DNA from: an uncultured Collinsella sp.
Lineage (GTDB): Bacteria > Actinomycetota > Coriobacteriia > Coriobacteriales > Coriobacteriaceae
NCBI GenBank assembly: GCA_937950415.1
Contig: CALFDL010000140.1
Span: forward strand, 1-8,178
Reading direction: 5' to 3'
Length of the DNA stretch: 8,178 nt
The notes beneath the pieces are model-generated. The model had not been told where the DNA came from, made no database searches, and was given only the letters and a program-made list of their open reading frames with translations. Positions 1 to 5,742 of the stretch are shown here, piece by piece. The translations under genes and the position numbers were made by a program. Each line of letters opens with the position of its first letter. Position 1 is the stretch's first letter.

Positions 1-1085
1 TGCATGCTGGCGCCCATGCCGGTGAGCATTGTGGTGTTGGCCTTTTCCTGGCCGTATGATTTGCCCAGCAGGATCATCGGCAGATGTGCGCATAGGCACT
101 CGGTGACGGTGAGTCCGCCCGATTTGAGAATTGCCAGGTCGCAGCCGTGCATGAGGGCCGCCATGTCGTTCACGTAGTCCAGAACTGTGATGTTTTCGAG
201 CTTCATGGCATCGAAGAGCGTCTTGAGGCGGGCGGCGTATTCCTTATCCTTGCCCGGCAAAAAGACAAAGTGCATGTCCTCAAAGCTGCGTAAGAAGGGG
301 AGCGTGTGGTCCATCGCGGCACGGAAACGCACGTATGGTTGGGGCAAACTGGCGCCGGCCATCACCAATACGACGGTTTTGTCTATGGGGAGATTGAACT
401 TGCTCAGCTCATCCTCGCGTTTGTAATCTGAATCGAAACCGGCTCGGATGGGGATGCCCGTTATGCGGATCTTTGACTCGGGAACCTTGCGCGGCCGCAG
501 CGTTTCGGCCATAAACTCGTTGGCTACGCAGAATAGGTCGGTGTCCTTGTGGGGCCAAAACCCTTCGACTTCGTAGTCGGTCGGTACGCAGATGACCGGA
601 TAATCGATACCCGTAATTACGCGGGCACCCACGGCAACATTGGCTGCCGTGATGTGCGTTGCAACCACGGCTATGGGCCTGCGGCTACGAATATATTCGT
701 TGAAGGCGGGGAACATAATTCGCGACCATGCCGTTCCGCCACCCCAGAGAAGATGTCCCGTAAGTGTATATCGCCAGGTCAGGTCGTAAATGGGGCGTGT
801 GGCTCCCGTAAAAGAAGCCGCGGTCTTATTGCCGTCGAATTTAATACGTCCAAAATCAAGGATATCGAGCACTTCAATCTCAATATCCTCGGGGATGCCA
901 TTGGTGCCGCGGATGAGGTCGAATGCCTGCGCAATCGCATTTGCGGCGGCCTTGTGGCCCGAGCCAACGGAGGCGTGCACGATGGTCACGAGAGGTTTTT
1001 GTTGAGCCAGGAGCGTGGTTTGCTCCGATTGGGGAGTGCTGTGCGTGAGCAGGGGAGCGTCGTCACTCGTCTGCGCCTGGTCCAT
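1..1085 (-). CDS. MGDG synthase/MurG-like glycosyltransferase, C-terminus beyond the window
   Basis: This leftward gene runs off the left edge; 361 codons are visible with no stop or frameshift. Residues 41-50 (GSGHKAAANA) match the glycine-histidine loop that opens the MGDG synthase N-terminal domain. Residues 321-329 (KSGGLTVTE) match the sugar-nucleotide-binding signature of the GT28/MurG-type C-terminal domain. Family members move a sugar from UDP-sugar to diacylglycerol or another lipid acceptor at the inner face of the membrane; the acceptor cannot be read here. The first 30 residues or so are polar and low in complexity, ahead of the first strand (TIVHAS). The ATG at 1085 is preceded by AAGGGGAG about 6 nt upstream. 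The gene is divergent from trxB. A diacylglycerol glucosyltransferase for glycolipid anchors is the likeliest role; true MurG is less likely because of the MGDG-type N-terminus. Confidence 0.88.
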   Translation of the reverse strand, partial: MDQAQTSDDAPLLTHSTPQSEQTTLLAQQKPLVTIVHASVGSGHKAAANAIAQAFDLIRGTNGIPEDIEIEVLDILDFGRIKFDGNKTAASFTGATRPIYDLTWRYTLTGHLLWGGGTAWSRIMFPAFNEYIRSRRPIAVVATHITAANVAVGARVITGIDYPVICVPTDYEVEGFWPHKDTDLFCVANEFMAETLRPRKVPESKIRITGIPIRAGFDSDYKREDELSKFNLPIDKTVVLVMAGASLPQPYVRFRAAMDHTLPFLRSFEDMHFVFLPGKDKEYAARLKTLFDAMKLENITVLDYVNDMAALMHGCDLAILKSGGLTVTECLCAHLPMILLGKSYGQEKANTTMLTGMGASM

Positions 1086-1203
1086 CGATAACTCCCCTTC
1101 AGCTTTGTAAAACGGATTTATCATTGTAGTGCATGAGTGTCACGTTCACGTAAATTTGGGTATGAGCGCAAAGAACGACAACGTTTCGACGAAAGGACGC
1201 TTC
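1086..1203. promoter_or_regulatory. Divergent promoter region between glycosyltransferase and trxB
   Basis: This 118-bp spacer must hold the starts of transcription for both divergent genes. For the leftward gene, TACAAT (minus strand, 1128-1123) is a possible -10 box, but no good -35 lies at the right distance. For trxB, TATGAG at 1161-1166 is a weak candidate. A tandem TCACGT-TCACGT repeat occupies 1140-1151 between the two. None of these boxes is strong, so the promoter assignments are tentative. Confidence 0.35.
1191..1197 (+). promoter_or_regulatory. Ribosome binding site of trxB
   Basis: GAAAGGA lies 6 nt before the ATG at 1204 and fixes that start. An in-frame ATG at 1129 would add 25 residues, but those residues do not look like the family and no ribosome site precedes it. 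Confidence 0.8.
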
Positions 1204-2142
1204 ATGACTACCGATAAGCCGATCGATGTTGCGATTATCGGTGGCGGCCCCGCGGGCTATGCTGCCGCCATTTATGCTGCGCGTGCCAACCTGACGACGA
1301 CCGTGATTGAGCAGGGCATGTCGGGAGGGCAGATCGCCACAACCAATGAGGTCGAGAACTATCCGGGTTTCCCGCTCCTGAGTGGCGCCGAACTCGGCGA
1401 GCGTTTTCAGCAGCATGCAGAGGGCCTGGGAGCACAGGTTACATGGAGCATGGTTACGGGTATCGATTACGATGCCGATGCAGCGTTGTTTACGGTGCAT
1501 CACGATATGGGCGATACGCTGGCCTCGAGCGTTATCGCTTGCATGGGTGCCACGCCGCGTCCGGCAGGTTTCGCAGGCGAGGATACGTATCGCGGTCGTG
1601 GCGTTTCATATTGCGCAACATGTGACGGCATGTTTTTCCGCGGCAAGCAGGTTTTTGTAATCGGTGGTGGCAATTCGGCATGCGAAGAGGCTCTGTTCCT
1701 GTCCGACATTGCCAGCAGTGTGACCATCGTGCTGCGCCGCGACCAGTTCCGTGCGCCCGATGGTGTTGTTCAGAAAGTACTCGCAAAGGACAATATTACA
1801 GTTAGGTACCAAACTAGTATTGTGGAGCTATCGGGCGAAGCCATGCCAACGACGATTACCTTTAAGGACAATGCATCCGGCGAGACTCATACCGAGTCAT
1901 TTGAGCCCGGCTCGTTTGGCATCTTTGTCTTTACCGGGACGCAACCCCATACCGAGCTTGTTGAGCATCTAGTCGATCTGGCGCCTGATGGCGGCATTCA
2001 GACTGATGAATCCATGGCGACCCGCACGCCAGGTCTATTTGCTGCTGGCGACATCCGTTCCAAGCGTTTATGCCAAGTTGTGACCGCCGTTTCTGATGGA
2101 GCCATAGCGGCAACCAGCGCATACGCATTTCTTCGTGGATAA
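1204..2142 (+). CDS. trxB: Thioredoxin reductase (NADPH-type)
   Basis: The product is a 312-residue flavoprotein of usual family length that passes electrons from NADPH through FAD to a thioredoxin in the cytoplasm. The FAD-binding GGGPAG loop is at residues 13-18. The redox pair is CATC, C137 and C140. The NADPH-domain loop GGGNSA is at 154-159, followed by the phosphate-binding LRRDQFR segment (177-183), where the usual first histidine is leucine but all three arginines remain. The C-terminal FAD segment GDIR is at 282-285. Just after it, the common RQV reads C290-Q-V, an unusual exchange close to the flavin in known structures. No thioredoxin gene is adjacent. The gene stands alone, with its own ribosome site and a terminator at 2184-2228. 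Function is sure at family level; the preferred thioredoxin is unknown. Confidence 0.95.
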   Translation: MTTDKPIDVAIIGGGPAGYAAAIYAARANLTTTVIEQGMSGGQIATTNEVENYPGFPLLSGAELGERFQQHAEGLGAQVTWSMVTGIDYDADAALFTVHHDMGDTLASSVIACMGATPRPAGFAGEDTYRGRGVSYCATCDGMFFRGKQVFVIGGGNSACEEALFLSDIASSVTIVLRRDQFRAPDGVVQKVLAKDNITVRYQTSIVELSGEAMPTTITFKDNASGETHTESFEPGSFGIFVFTGTQPHTELVEHLVDLAPDGGIQTDESMATRTPGLFAAGDIRSKRLCQVVTAVSDGAIAATSAYAFLRG

Positions 2143-2183
2143 GTACGATAATATATCTTATGTAAGGTTGCTATCTTTAAAAC

Positions 2184-2228
2184 AAAGTGGTTGGACGGTG
2201 CATCAATGTGCTGTCCAGCCACTTTTAC
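2184..2228 (+). terminator. Rho-independent terminator after trxB
   Basis: AAAGTGGTTGGAC (2184-2196) pairs with GTCCAGCCACTTT (2213-2225) over 13 bp with one G-U wobble. The inner bases can pair further, down to a TCAA loop. A short TTTT run closes the right arm. It lies 41 nt after the trxB stop. Confidence 0.85.
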
Positions 2229-2235
2229 TTCTCCT

Positions 2236-2263
2236 GCTATATAGTATGCAAAACTAGATAACC
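2236..2263 (+). promoter_or_regulatory. Putative operator in the DUF1836 promoter, shared with degV
   Basis: This 28-nt element begins GCTATATAGTAT and contains CAAAACTAGATA (2249-2260). It matches the minus-strand sequence at 3936-3909 upstream of degV at 25 of 28 positions. Around a 7-nt centre (ATGCAAA), the flanks TGCTATATAGT and ACTAGATAACC form an imperfect inverted repeat. It immediately precedes the candidate -10 boxes of the DUF1836 gene, so a protein bound here should affect that promoter. The regulator is not known. Confidence 0.7.
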
Positions 2264-2274
2264 TAGAATACAAT
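2246..2274 (+). promoter_or_regulatory. Candidate promoter of the DUF1836 gene
   Basis: TACAAT at 2269-2274 (5 of 6 to consensus) has the weak -35 ATGCAA 17 nt upstream at 2246-2251. TAGAAT at 2264-2269 is an overlapping alternative -10. The upstream DNA is AT-rich, and the shared operator fills the spacer. Transcription would begin about 15-20 nt before the GGAGGA ribosome site at 2288-2293. Confidence 0.45.
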
Positions 2275-2298
2275 ATAGCTAATGAACGGAGGATCCTT

Positions 2299-2910
2299 AT
2301 GAACCACGCCAAACGCGTTATCCCGATGTCCGATTCGTCGGTCAGCATTAAGCCTGAGGATATTCAGCCCACTGTGCTGCCCGATGCATTTATTCAGTCC
2401 GATATCGTGCGCAAACTCAATACGTTGAGTCTGCCGCGCTATGACCAGTTGCCCAATGTGACGCTCTACCGCGACCAGGTCATTGAGTATGTTGCGCTGT
2501 GGATGGAGCCGCTGTCTATTTGCGTTGAGCAGCCTGTCATTACGCCATCGATGATCAATAACTATGTGAAGGTCGGCCTGGTGCCTGCTCCGGTCAAAAA
2601 GCAATATGGCCGCGAGCAGATTGCCCGCCTGATCGCTATCTGCCTCTTTAAGCAGGTCTTACCTATTGCTGCGGTGCAGGCACTCTTTAACATTCAGCGT
2701 TTGAGCTACGATGCCCCGACGGCCTTCGATTATGTGGTCGATCAGCTCGAGGCATCGATTCGTTCGGCGTTTTCCGTCGAGCAGACGCCGGTTCCCGATA
2801 CGGCGCATCAGGTAACGCGTGAGTCGCTGCTTGTGCGCAGTGCGGTTTCATCCTTCGTTTCGAAAGCGTACCTGATGAGCTATCTAAAGTTTAATGGGTT
2901 TAATAACTAG
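2299..2910 (+). CDS. DUF1836 domain protein, putative DNA-binding regulator
   Basis: The product has 203 residues and no signal peptide or membrane segment. The central part (about 80-125), with TPSMINNYVKVGLVPAP at 82-98 followed by KKQYGREQIARLIAICLFKQ at 100-119, is the characteristic core of DUF1836. It resembles a MerR-like winged helix: a recognition helix, a wing with the basic tyrosine segment, then helices. Family members have no settled function, and a DNA-binding role is inferred from this fold. The ATG at 2299 has GGAGGA 5 nt upstream, an excellent ribosome site. The gene has its own promoter region and converges with degV. Its promoter shares a 28-nt element with the degV promoter, which fits autoregulation plus control of degV, but binding is not shown. 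The N-terminal 30 residues look flexible; a start at Met10 is possible but has no ribosome site. Confidence 0.85.
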   Translation: MNHAKRVIPMSDSSVSIKPEDIQPTVLPDAFIQSDIVRKLNTLSLPRYDQLPNVTLYRDQVIEYVALWMEPLSICVEQPVITPSMINNYVKVGLVPAPVKKQYGREQIARLIAICLFKQVLPIAAVQALFNIQRLSYDAPTAFDYVVDQLEASIRSAFSVEQTPVPDTAHQVTRESLLVRSAVSSFVSKAYLMSYLKFNGFNN

Positions 2911-2922
2911 CCGACGTATAAA

Positions 2923-2970
2923 ACGGGCGGAACAAAGGGCTATCTGCCACTTTGTCCCGCCCGTATTTTT
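2923..2970. terminator. Bidirectional terminator between DUF1836 and degV genes
   Basis: ACGGGCGGAACAAAG (2923-2937) faces CTTTGTCCCGCCCGT (2950-2964) in a 15-bp stem with a 12-nt loop. On the + strand it is followed by ATTTTT and has one A-C mismatch. Read on the minus strand the same position becomes a G-U pair, and the stem is followed by TTTA. It serves both convergent genes, lying 12 nt past the DUF1836 stop and 13 nt past the degV stop. Confidence 0.85.
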
Positions 2971-2983
2971 GCTTGGTTGGACG

Positions 2984-3850
2984 TTATTGGCCCGAAGCCA
3001 CGCCCATGCCGTAGCCGATAATGAGCCCATGCATTTCGGCATAGTATGAATCTAGCCCGTTACAGGGCATGATGATAGTCTTGGAGCCTGGCCAGCGCTC
3101 CACAATTCGGCTGGCAAGTGCTTGGGCGCCTGCCTCATTCTCGACATGGTCGATAACGACCTCGCCGCCCGTAAAACCTTCGGCTTCCATGGTGTCGATA
3201 ATCTTGTTGAGCATCTTCTTTTCGCCACGCGTGTGTCCGACGAGTTCGATTTTACCGGCCTCACTCGCCGTGCCCAAAATGCGGATATTGAGCTTGTTGG
3301 CAATGACGCCGGCTGCCTTAGGGATACGTCCGGCTTTGGCCAGGTTTTCGTAATTGCACAAGCTGAAGAGGATTTTGCTGTTCTGCTCAAGGCTATCGAA
3401 GTATGCGCAAGCGTCCTCGAATGAGACATCCGGATTGCTTGCAAGATAGCGGTCGAACAGCAAGAAAATGAGGTCCATTTTGCCGCCAGCTGCGCGCGAA
3501 TTGACTAGATGAATCTGCCGGTCGGGCTCCTCGGCAAGAACCATATCGCGAGCCGTGGCTGCTGCGTTGTAGCTGCCCGACACGCCCTCAGAGATCGGCA
3601 TGCAGATGGTCTTGTCTGCCAATTTGAAGAGCTCGGCCCACTCCCCTACGCTGGGACAAGCGCTCGAAGAAGCGTTCGTCTCCGCCTGAACAGCGCAGTT
3701 GAGCTCATGAACATCGAGTGAAAGGTCATCGATGAATTCACGCTCCCCCACTCGAATTTTGAGGGGCGCAAATGCAAAGGTGGTATGGGGTGCGGTCGGT
3801 TGCCAATCGCGGAGGTTGCAGCTTGAATCGGAGATAAGTGCCCAGCTCAT
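2984..3850 (-). CDS. DegV-family fatty-acid-binding protein (FakB-like)
   Basis: The product has 288 residues, the usual length of the DegV family. These cytoplasmic proteins hold one fatty acid; in the FakAB system they present it to the kinase FakA for phosphorylation before phospholipid synthesis. Recognisable family parts are the N-terminal SDSSCNL (7-13), SACPSVGE (63-70, the position of the usual TSQPS loop), SGSYNAA (91-97) and LAKAGRIPKAAG (170-181, containing R175). The C-terminal HxGPG loop of FakB proteins is not present; the segment reads MHGLIIGYG (273-281), so H274 may replace the usual histidine. No FakA gene is in view. The ATG at 3850 has AAAGGA 6 nt upstream. A TATAAT box and a large inverted repeat upstream suggest it is a regulated single gene. 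The ligand is unknown. Confidence 0.88.
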   Translation of the reverse strand: MSWALISDSSCNLRDWQPTAPHTTFAFAPLKIRVGEREFIDDLSLDVHELNCAVQAETNASSSACPSVGEWAELFKLADKTICMPISEGVSGSYNAAATARDMVLAEEPDRQIHLVNSRAAGGKMDLIFLLFDRYLASNPDVSFEDACAYFDSLEQNSKILFSLCNYENLAKAGRIPKAAGVIANKLNIRILGTASEAGKIELVGHTRGEKKMLNKIIDTMEAEGFTGGEVVIDHVENEAGAQALASRIVERWPGSKTIIMPCNGLDSYYAEMHGLIIGYGMGVASGQ

Positions 3851-3879
3851 AGAGGGTCCTTTCTAATTGTTCCTCAACA

Positions 3880-3908
3880 ATTATAGCCATCTTGCAAACT
3901 GAATGTAC
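3880..3908 (-). promoter_or_regulatory. Promoter of the degV-family gene
   Basis: A perfect TATAAT lies on the minus strand at 3885-3880, about 30 nt upstream of the start codon. At 17-nt spacing the -35 hexamer reads GTACAT (3908-3903), a poor match to consensus. This hexamer overlaps the outer end of the adjacent inverted repeat. A strong -10 with a weak -35 under an operator suggests control by a bound protein, either a repressor or an activator. Confidence 0.65.
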
Positions 3909-3942
3909 GGCTATCTAGTTTTGAATACTAGATAGCCGTACA
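3904..3942. repeat. Perfect 16-bp inverted repeat, putative degV operator
   Basis: TGTACGGCTATCTAGT (3904-3919) and ACTAGATAGCCGTACA (3927-3942) are exact reverse complements around the 7-nt centre TTTGAAT. Neither side is followed by a T-run, so it is not a terminator of the usual kind. The nlpC terminator is a separate hairpin just to its right. Its left end covers the -35 of the degV promoter. Minus-strand bases 3936-3909 match the DUF1836 upstream element at 25 of 28 positions. The best reading is an operator for a dimeric regulator. Confidence 0.75.
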
Positions 3943-3945
3943 AGA

Positions 3946-3989
3946 TTAGAAAAAAAGAATGGACCTCGCGACTTAAAGCCACGAGGTCC
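3946..3989 (-). terminator. Rho-independent terminator of the pgsA-nlpC gene string
   Basis: Read on the minus strand, GGACCTCGTGGCTT pairs with AAGTCGCGAGGTCC (14 positions, two G-U pairs, a very short apical loop) and is followed by ATTCTTTTTTTCT. It begins 25 nt after the nlpC stop and is the strongest intrinsic terminator in the window. Confidence 0.93.
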
Positions 3990-4014
3990 ACATTCACACG
4001 CTGTGTAAGATGAC

Positions 4015-5139
4015 TTAGTAACGCACGAAGATATAGTTGTTGTTCATGCCGGCGGCAACGGAGCTGATGATAACACCCGTATTGTAGTCGGAAGCATGAA
4101 TCATCTGACCACCACCGATGTAAATGCCGGTGTGGTACGAGTTGACCACAACGTCACCGGGCTGCGGATCGGACACACGCGTCCAGCCCATAAAGGTGCC
4201 CGTGGTGCCCAGGCGGCAATAGCGACCAGTGAGGCAATAGCTAACAAAACCAGAGCAGTCGAAGCTGTTCGGGCCAATTCCGCCCCAGGAATAAGCGCAA
4301 CCAAGCTTGCTGTATGCACGCGAGACAACAGAACCGCCATCGACGGACTGGCTCGGAGCAGAAGGCGTCGGAGCCGGAGCAGGCGTGGAGGGCTGCGGCG
4401 TCGGAGCGGGTGTCGGCGTAGGAGCCGGAGTGTTGCCGCCCTGGTTGTTATTGCTGGTCTGGCCACCGTTGTTGGTGTTCTCGGTCGTACCGGCAGTCTC
4501 GTTGCTCACCGTGGCCTTCTCGGCGGTGCTAGCGTTGATGCCGGCCTGCAGCGCGGCATTGGCCTCGGCCTCGGCGGCAAGCTCGGCCTGCAGCTGTGAA
4601 TCCAGGGAATTTACGACGTTCTGGGCTTCAGCCTGCTGGGCGTTAAGCTCGTCGACCTTCTTTTGCGTGGTGGCGACGTTCTTCTCCTGCTCGGCCTGCT
4701 TATCGGTGAGCTGCTGTTTGAGCTCCTTGACCTCTTGAATGGTCTGAGCCTGCTTATCAGAAACTTTGCCGTAGTAGAACAGACGGTTGAGCATATCGCT
4801 CAGATCATCGACACCCGTCAGAACCTGAAGCAGGCTCAGACCGCCGGTTTTGTACTCGCCGGCGACATAGGTCGAGAGCTTGGCCTGACCATCGGCGATC
4901 TCCTGCTGCTTTTGCGTGATCTCGCCGGCAGTCTGATCGAGCGCTTGCGTCTGCGTGGCGAGCTCATCGTAAATCTGCTGAGTTTGGGTACCGATCTGCT
5001 CGAGCTTCGTACGAGCAGCGGCAAGGTCGGATGCGGTATCGGCGTAGGCAGGGGCCGCGAGGCCCAAGCCCAAAACACAAGCGAGGGTTGCCGTAGCAGC
5101 GCAGCGTGCCATGTTTTTGTGCGTGTTTGCTGTGCGCAT
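4015..5139 (-). CDS. Secreted coiled-coil NlpC/P60 peptidoglycan endopeptidase
   Basis: The product has 374 residues. Residues 1-33 form a Sec signal peptide: a basic start, a hydrophobic stretch about 14-29, and cleavage probably after AYA at 31-33. Residues about 36-200 are rich in Q, K, E and A in long helices, a coiled coil like that of CwlO or Rip-type hydrolases. A low-complexity linker follows, rich in N, G and T, then P, T and A (about 205-265). The C-terminal NlpC/P60 domain (about 268-374) carries the catalytic C295 in DCSGF, H336 in YHTGIYIG and H348 in MIHAS. Such enzymes cut peptide stems of peptidoglycan, typically between D-glutamate and the diamino acid, and act in wall growth or cell separation. 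AGGA lies 6 nt before the ATG. It is the last gene before the terminator, 32 nt after apt. Confidence 0.93.
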   Translation of the reverse strand: MRTANTHKNMARCAATATLACVLGLGLAAPAYADTASDLAAARTKLEQIGTQTQQIYDELATQTQALDQTAGEITQKQQEIADGQAKLSTYVAGEYKTGGLSLLQVLTGVDDLSDMLNRLFYYGKVSDKQAQTIQEVKELKQQLTDKQAEQEKNVATTQKKVDELNAQQAEAQNVVNSLDSQLQAELAAEAEANAALQAGINASTAEKATVSNETAGTTENTNNGGQTSNNNQGGNTPAPTPTPAPTPQPSTPAPAPTPSAPSQSVDGGSVVSRAYSKLGCAYSWGGIGPNSFDCSGFVSYCLTGRYCRLGTTGTFMGWTRVSDPQPGDVVVNSYHTGIYIGGGQMIHASDYNTGVIISSVAAGMNNNYIFVRY

Positions 5140-5171
5140 GTAGCTTCCTTTCCAGTAACTAAGGGTAACGG

Positions 5172-5702
5172 CTAGCCTACCGTCACCAGGCTAAAGAGCT
5201 CCACATCGTCATCAGACGGCGTGAGCTTCTCGCGCGGGTTGAGAAACGCAAGCTCAAGTATACAACCGTAACCGATAAGCTTTGCGCCCATATCTCGCAC
5301 CAGTTTACCTGTTGCCTCGACGGTTCCGCCCGTCGCGACCAAGTCGTCCAGAATCAACACGGTATCTTTAGAGCTGATAGCGTCGGCATGGATCTCAATT
5401 GAATCGGTGCCGTACTCGAGCTCGTAGCTCTGGCTTACGGTCTCGCGCGGCAGCTTTTCCGGTTTACGTGCGGGAACAAAGCCGGCGCCAAGGGCTACAG
5501 CCACCGGTACGCCAACCATAAAGCCGCGAGCCTCGGGACCCACGACCTTGGTGATTCCCATGCCGGCAAAGTGCTCGGCGAGGGCATCGGTCATGGCTTT
5601 GAGCGCCTCGGGATTGCCAAAGAGGGGCGTGATGTCTTTGAAGATGACTCCGGGCTCGGGATAGTCGGGGATGTCGACGATTTGAGATTCGAAGTCGTAC
5701 AT
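5172..5702 (-). CDS. apt: Adenine phosphoribosyltransferase
   Basis: The product (176 residues) converts adenine and PRPP to AMP and pyrophosphate, a purine salvage step in the cytoplasm. Family marks appear in order: PGVIFKDITPL (17-27), GPEARGF (55-61, usually GIEARGF), PARKPEKLP (77-85), QSYELEYG (91-98) and the PRPP-binding loop VLILDDLVATGGT (115-127). Length is usual for the family. The start is set at the ATG at 5702, with AAAGG 7 nt upstream. An in-frame TTG at 5717 would add five residues but would overlap that ribosome site. The gene lies 40 nt after the MerR gene and 32 nt before the hydrolase gene, in the middle of a leftward gene string. Nothing in the sequence links it functionally to its envelope-related neighbours. 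Confidence 0.96.
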   Translation of the reverse strand: MYDFESQIVDIPDYPEPGVIFKDITPLFGNPEALKAMTDALAEHFAGMGITKVVGPEARGFMVGVPVAVALGAGFVPARKPEKLPRETVSQSYELEYGTDSIEIHADAISSKDTVLILDDLVATGGTVEATGKLVRDMGAKLIGYGCILELAFLNPREKLTPSDDDVELFSLVTVG

Positions 5703-5709
5703 TGCATGA

Positions 5710-5714
5710 CCTTT
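5710..5714 (-). promoter_or_regulatory. Ribosome binding site of apt
   Basis: AAAGG on the minus strand, 7 nt before the ATG at 5702, decides between that ATG and the upstream in-frame TTG at 5717. Confidence 0.7.
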
Positions 5715-5742
5715 CAATGGGTTGCCGGATAAGCGGCAGCGG

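Noticed and set aside
549..1091. Long + strand open frame opposite the glycosyltransferase
   Set aside because: It is the antisense shadow of a clear family member on the minus strand, and its translation has no recognisable domain.
1129..1203. Upstream ATG giving a 25-residue longer TrxB
   Set aside because: The added residues do not resemble the family, no ribosome site precedes 1129, and GAAAGGA stands correctly before the ATG at 1204.
3904..3942. Inverted repeat read as a second terminator of the nlpC gene string
   Set aside because: No T-run follows on either strand, a strong terminator already lies at 3946-3989, and a closely related element is found at another promoter.
4096..4738. 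Long + strand open frames opposite the NlpC/P60 gene
   Set aside because: They mirror the low-complexity proline, threonine and alanine linker of the real gene and consist of biased arginine, glycine or valine runs.
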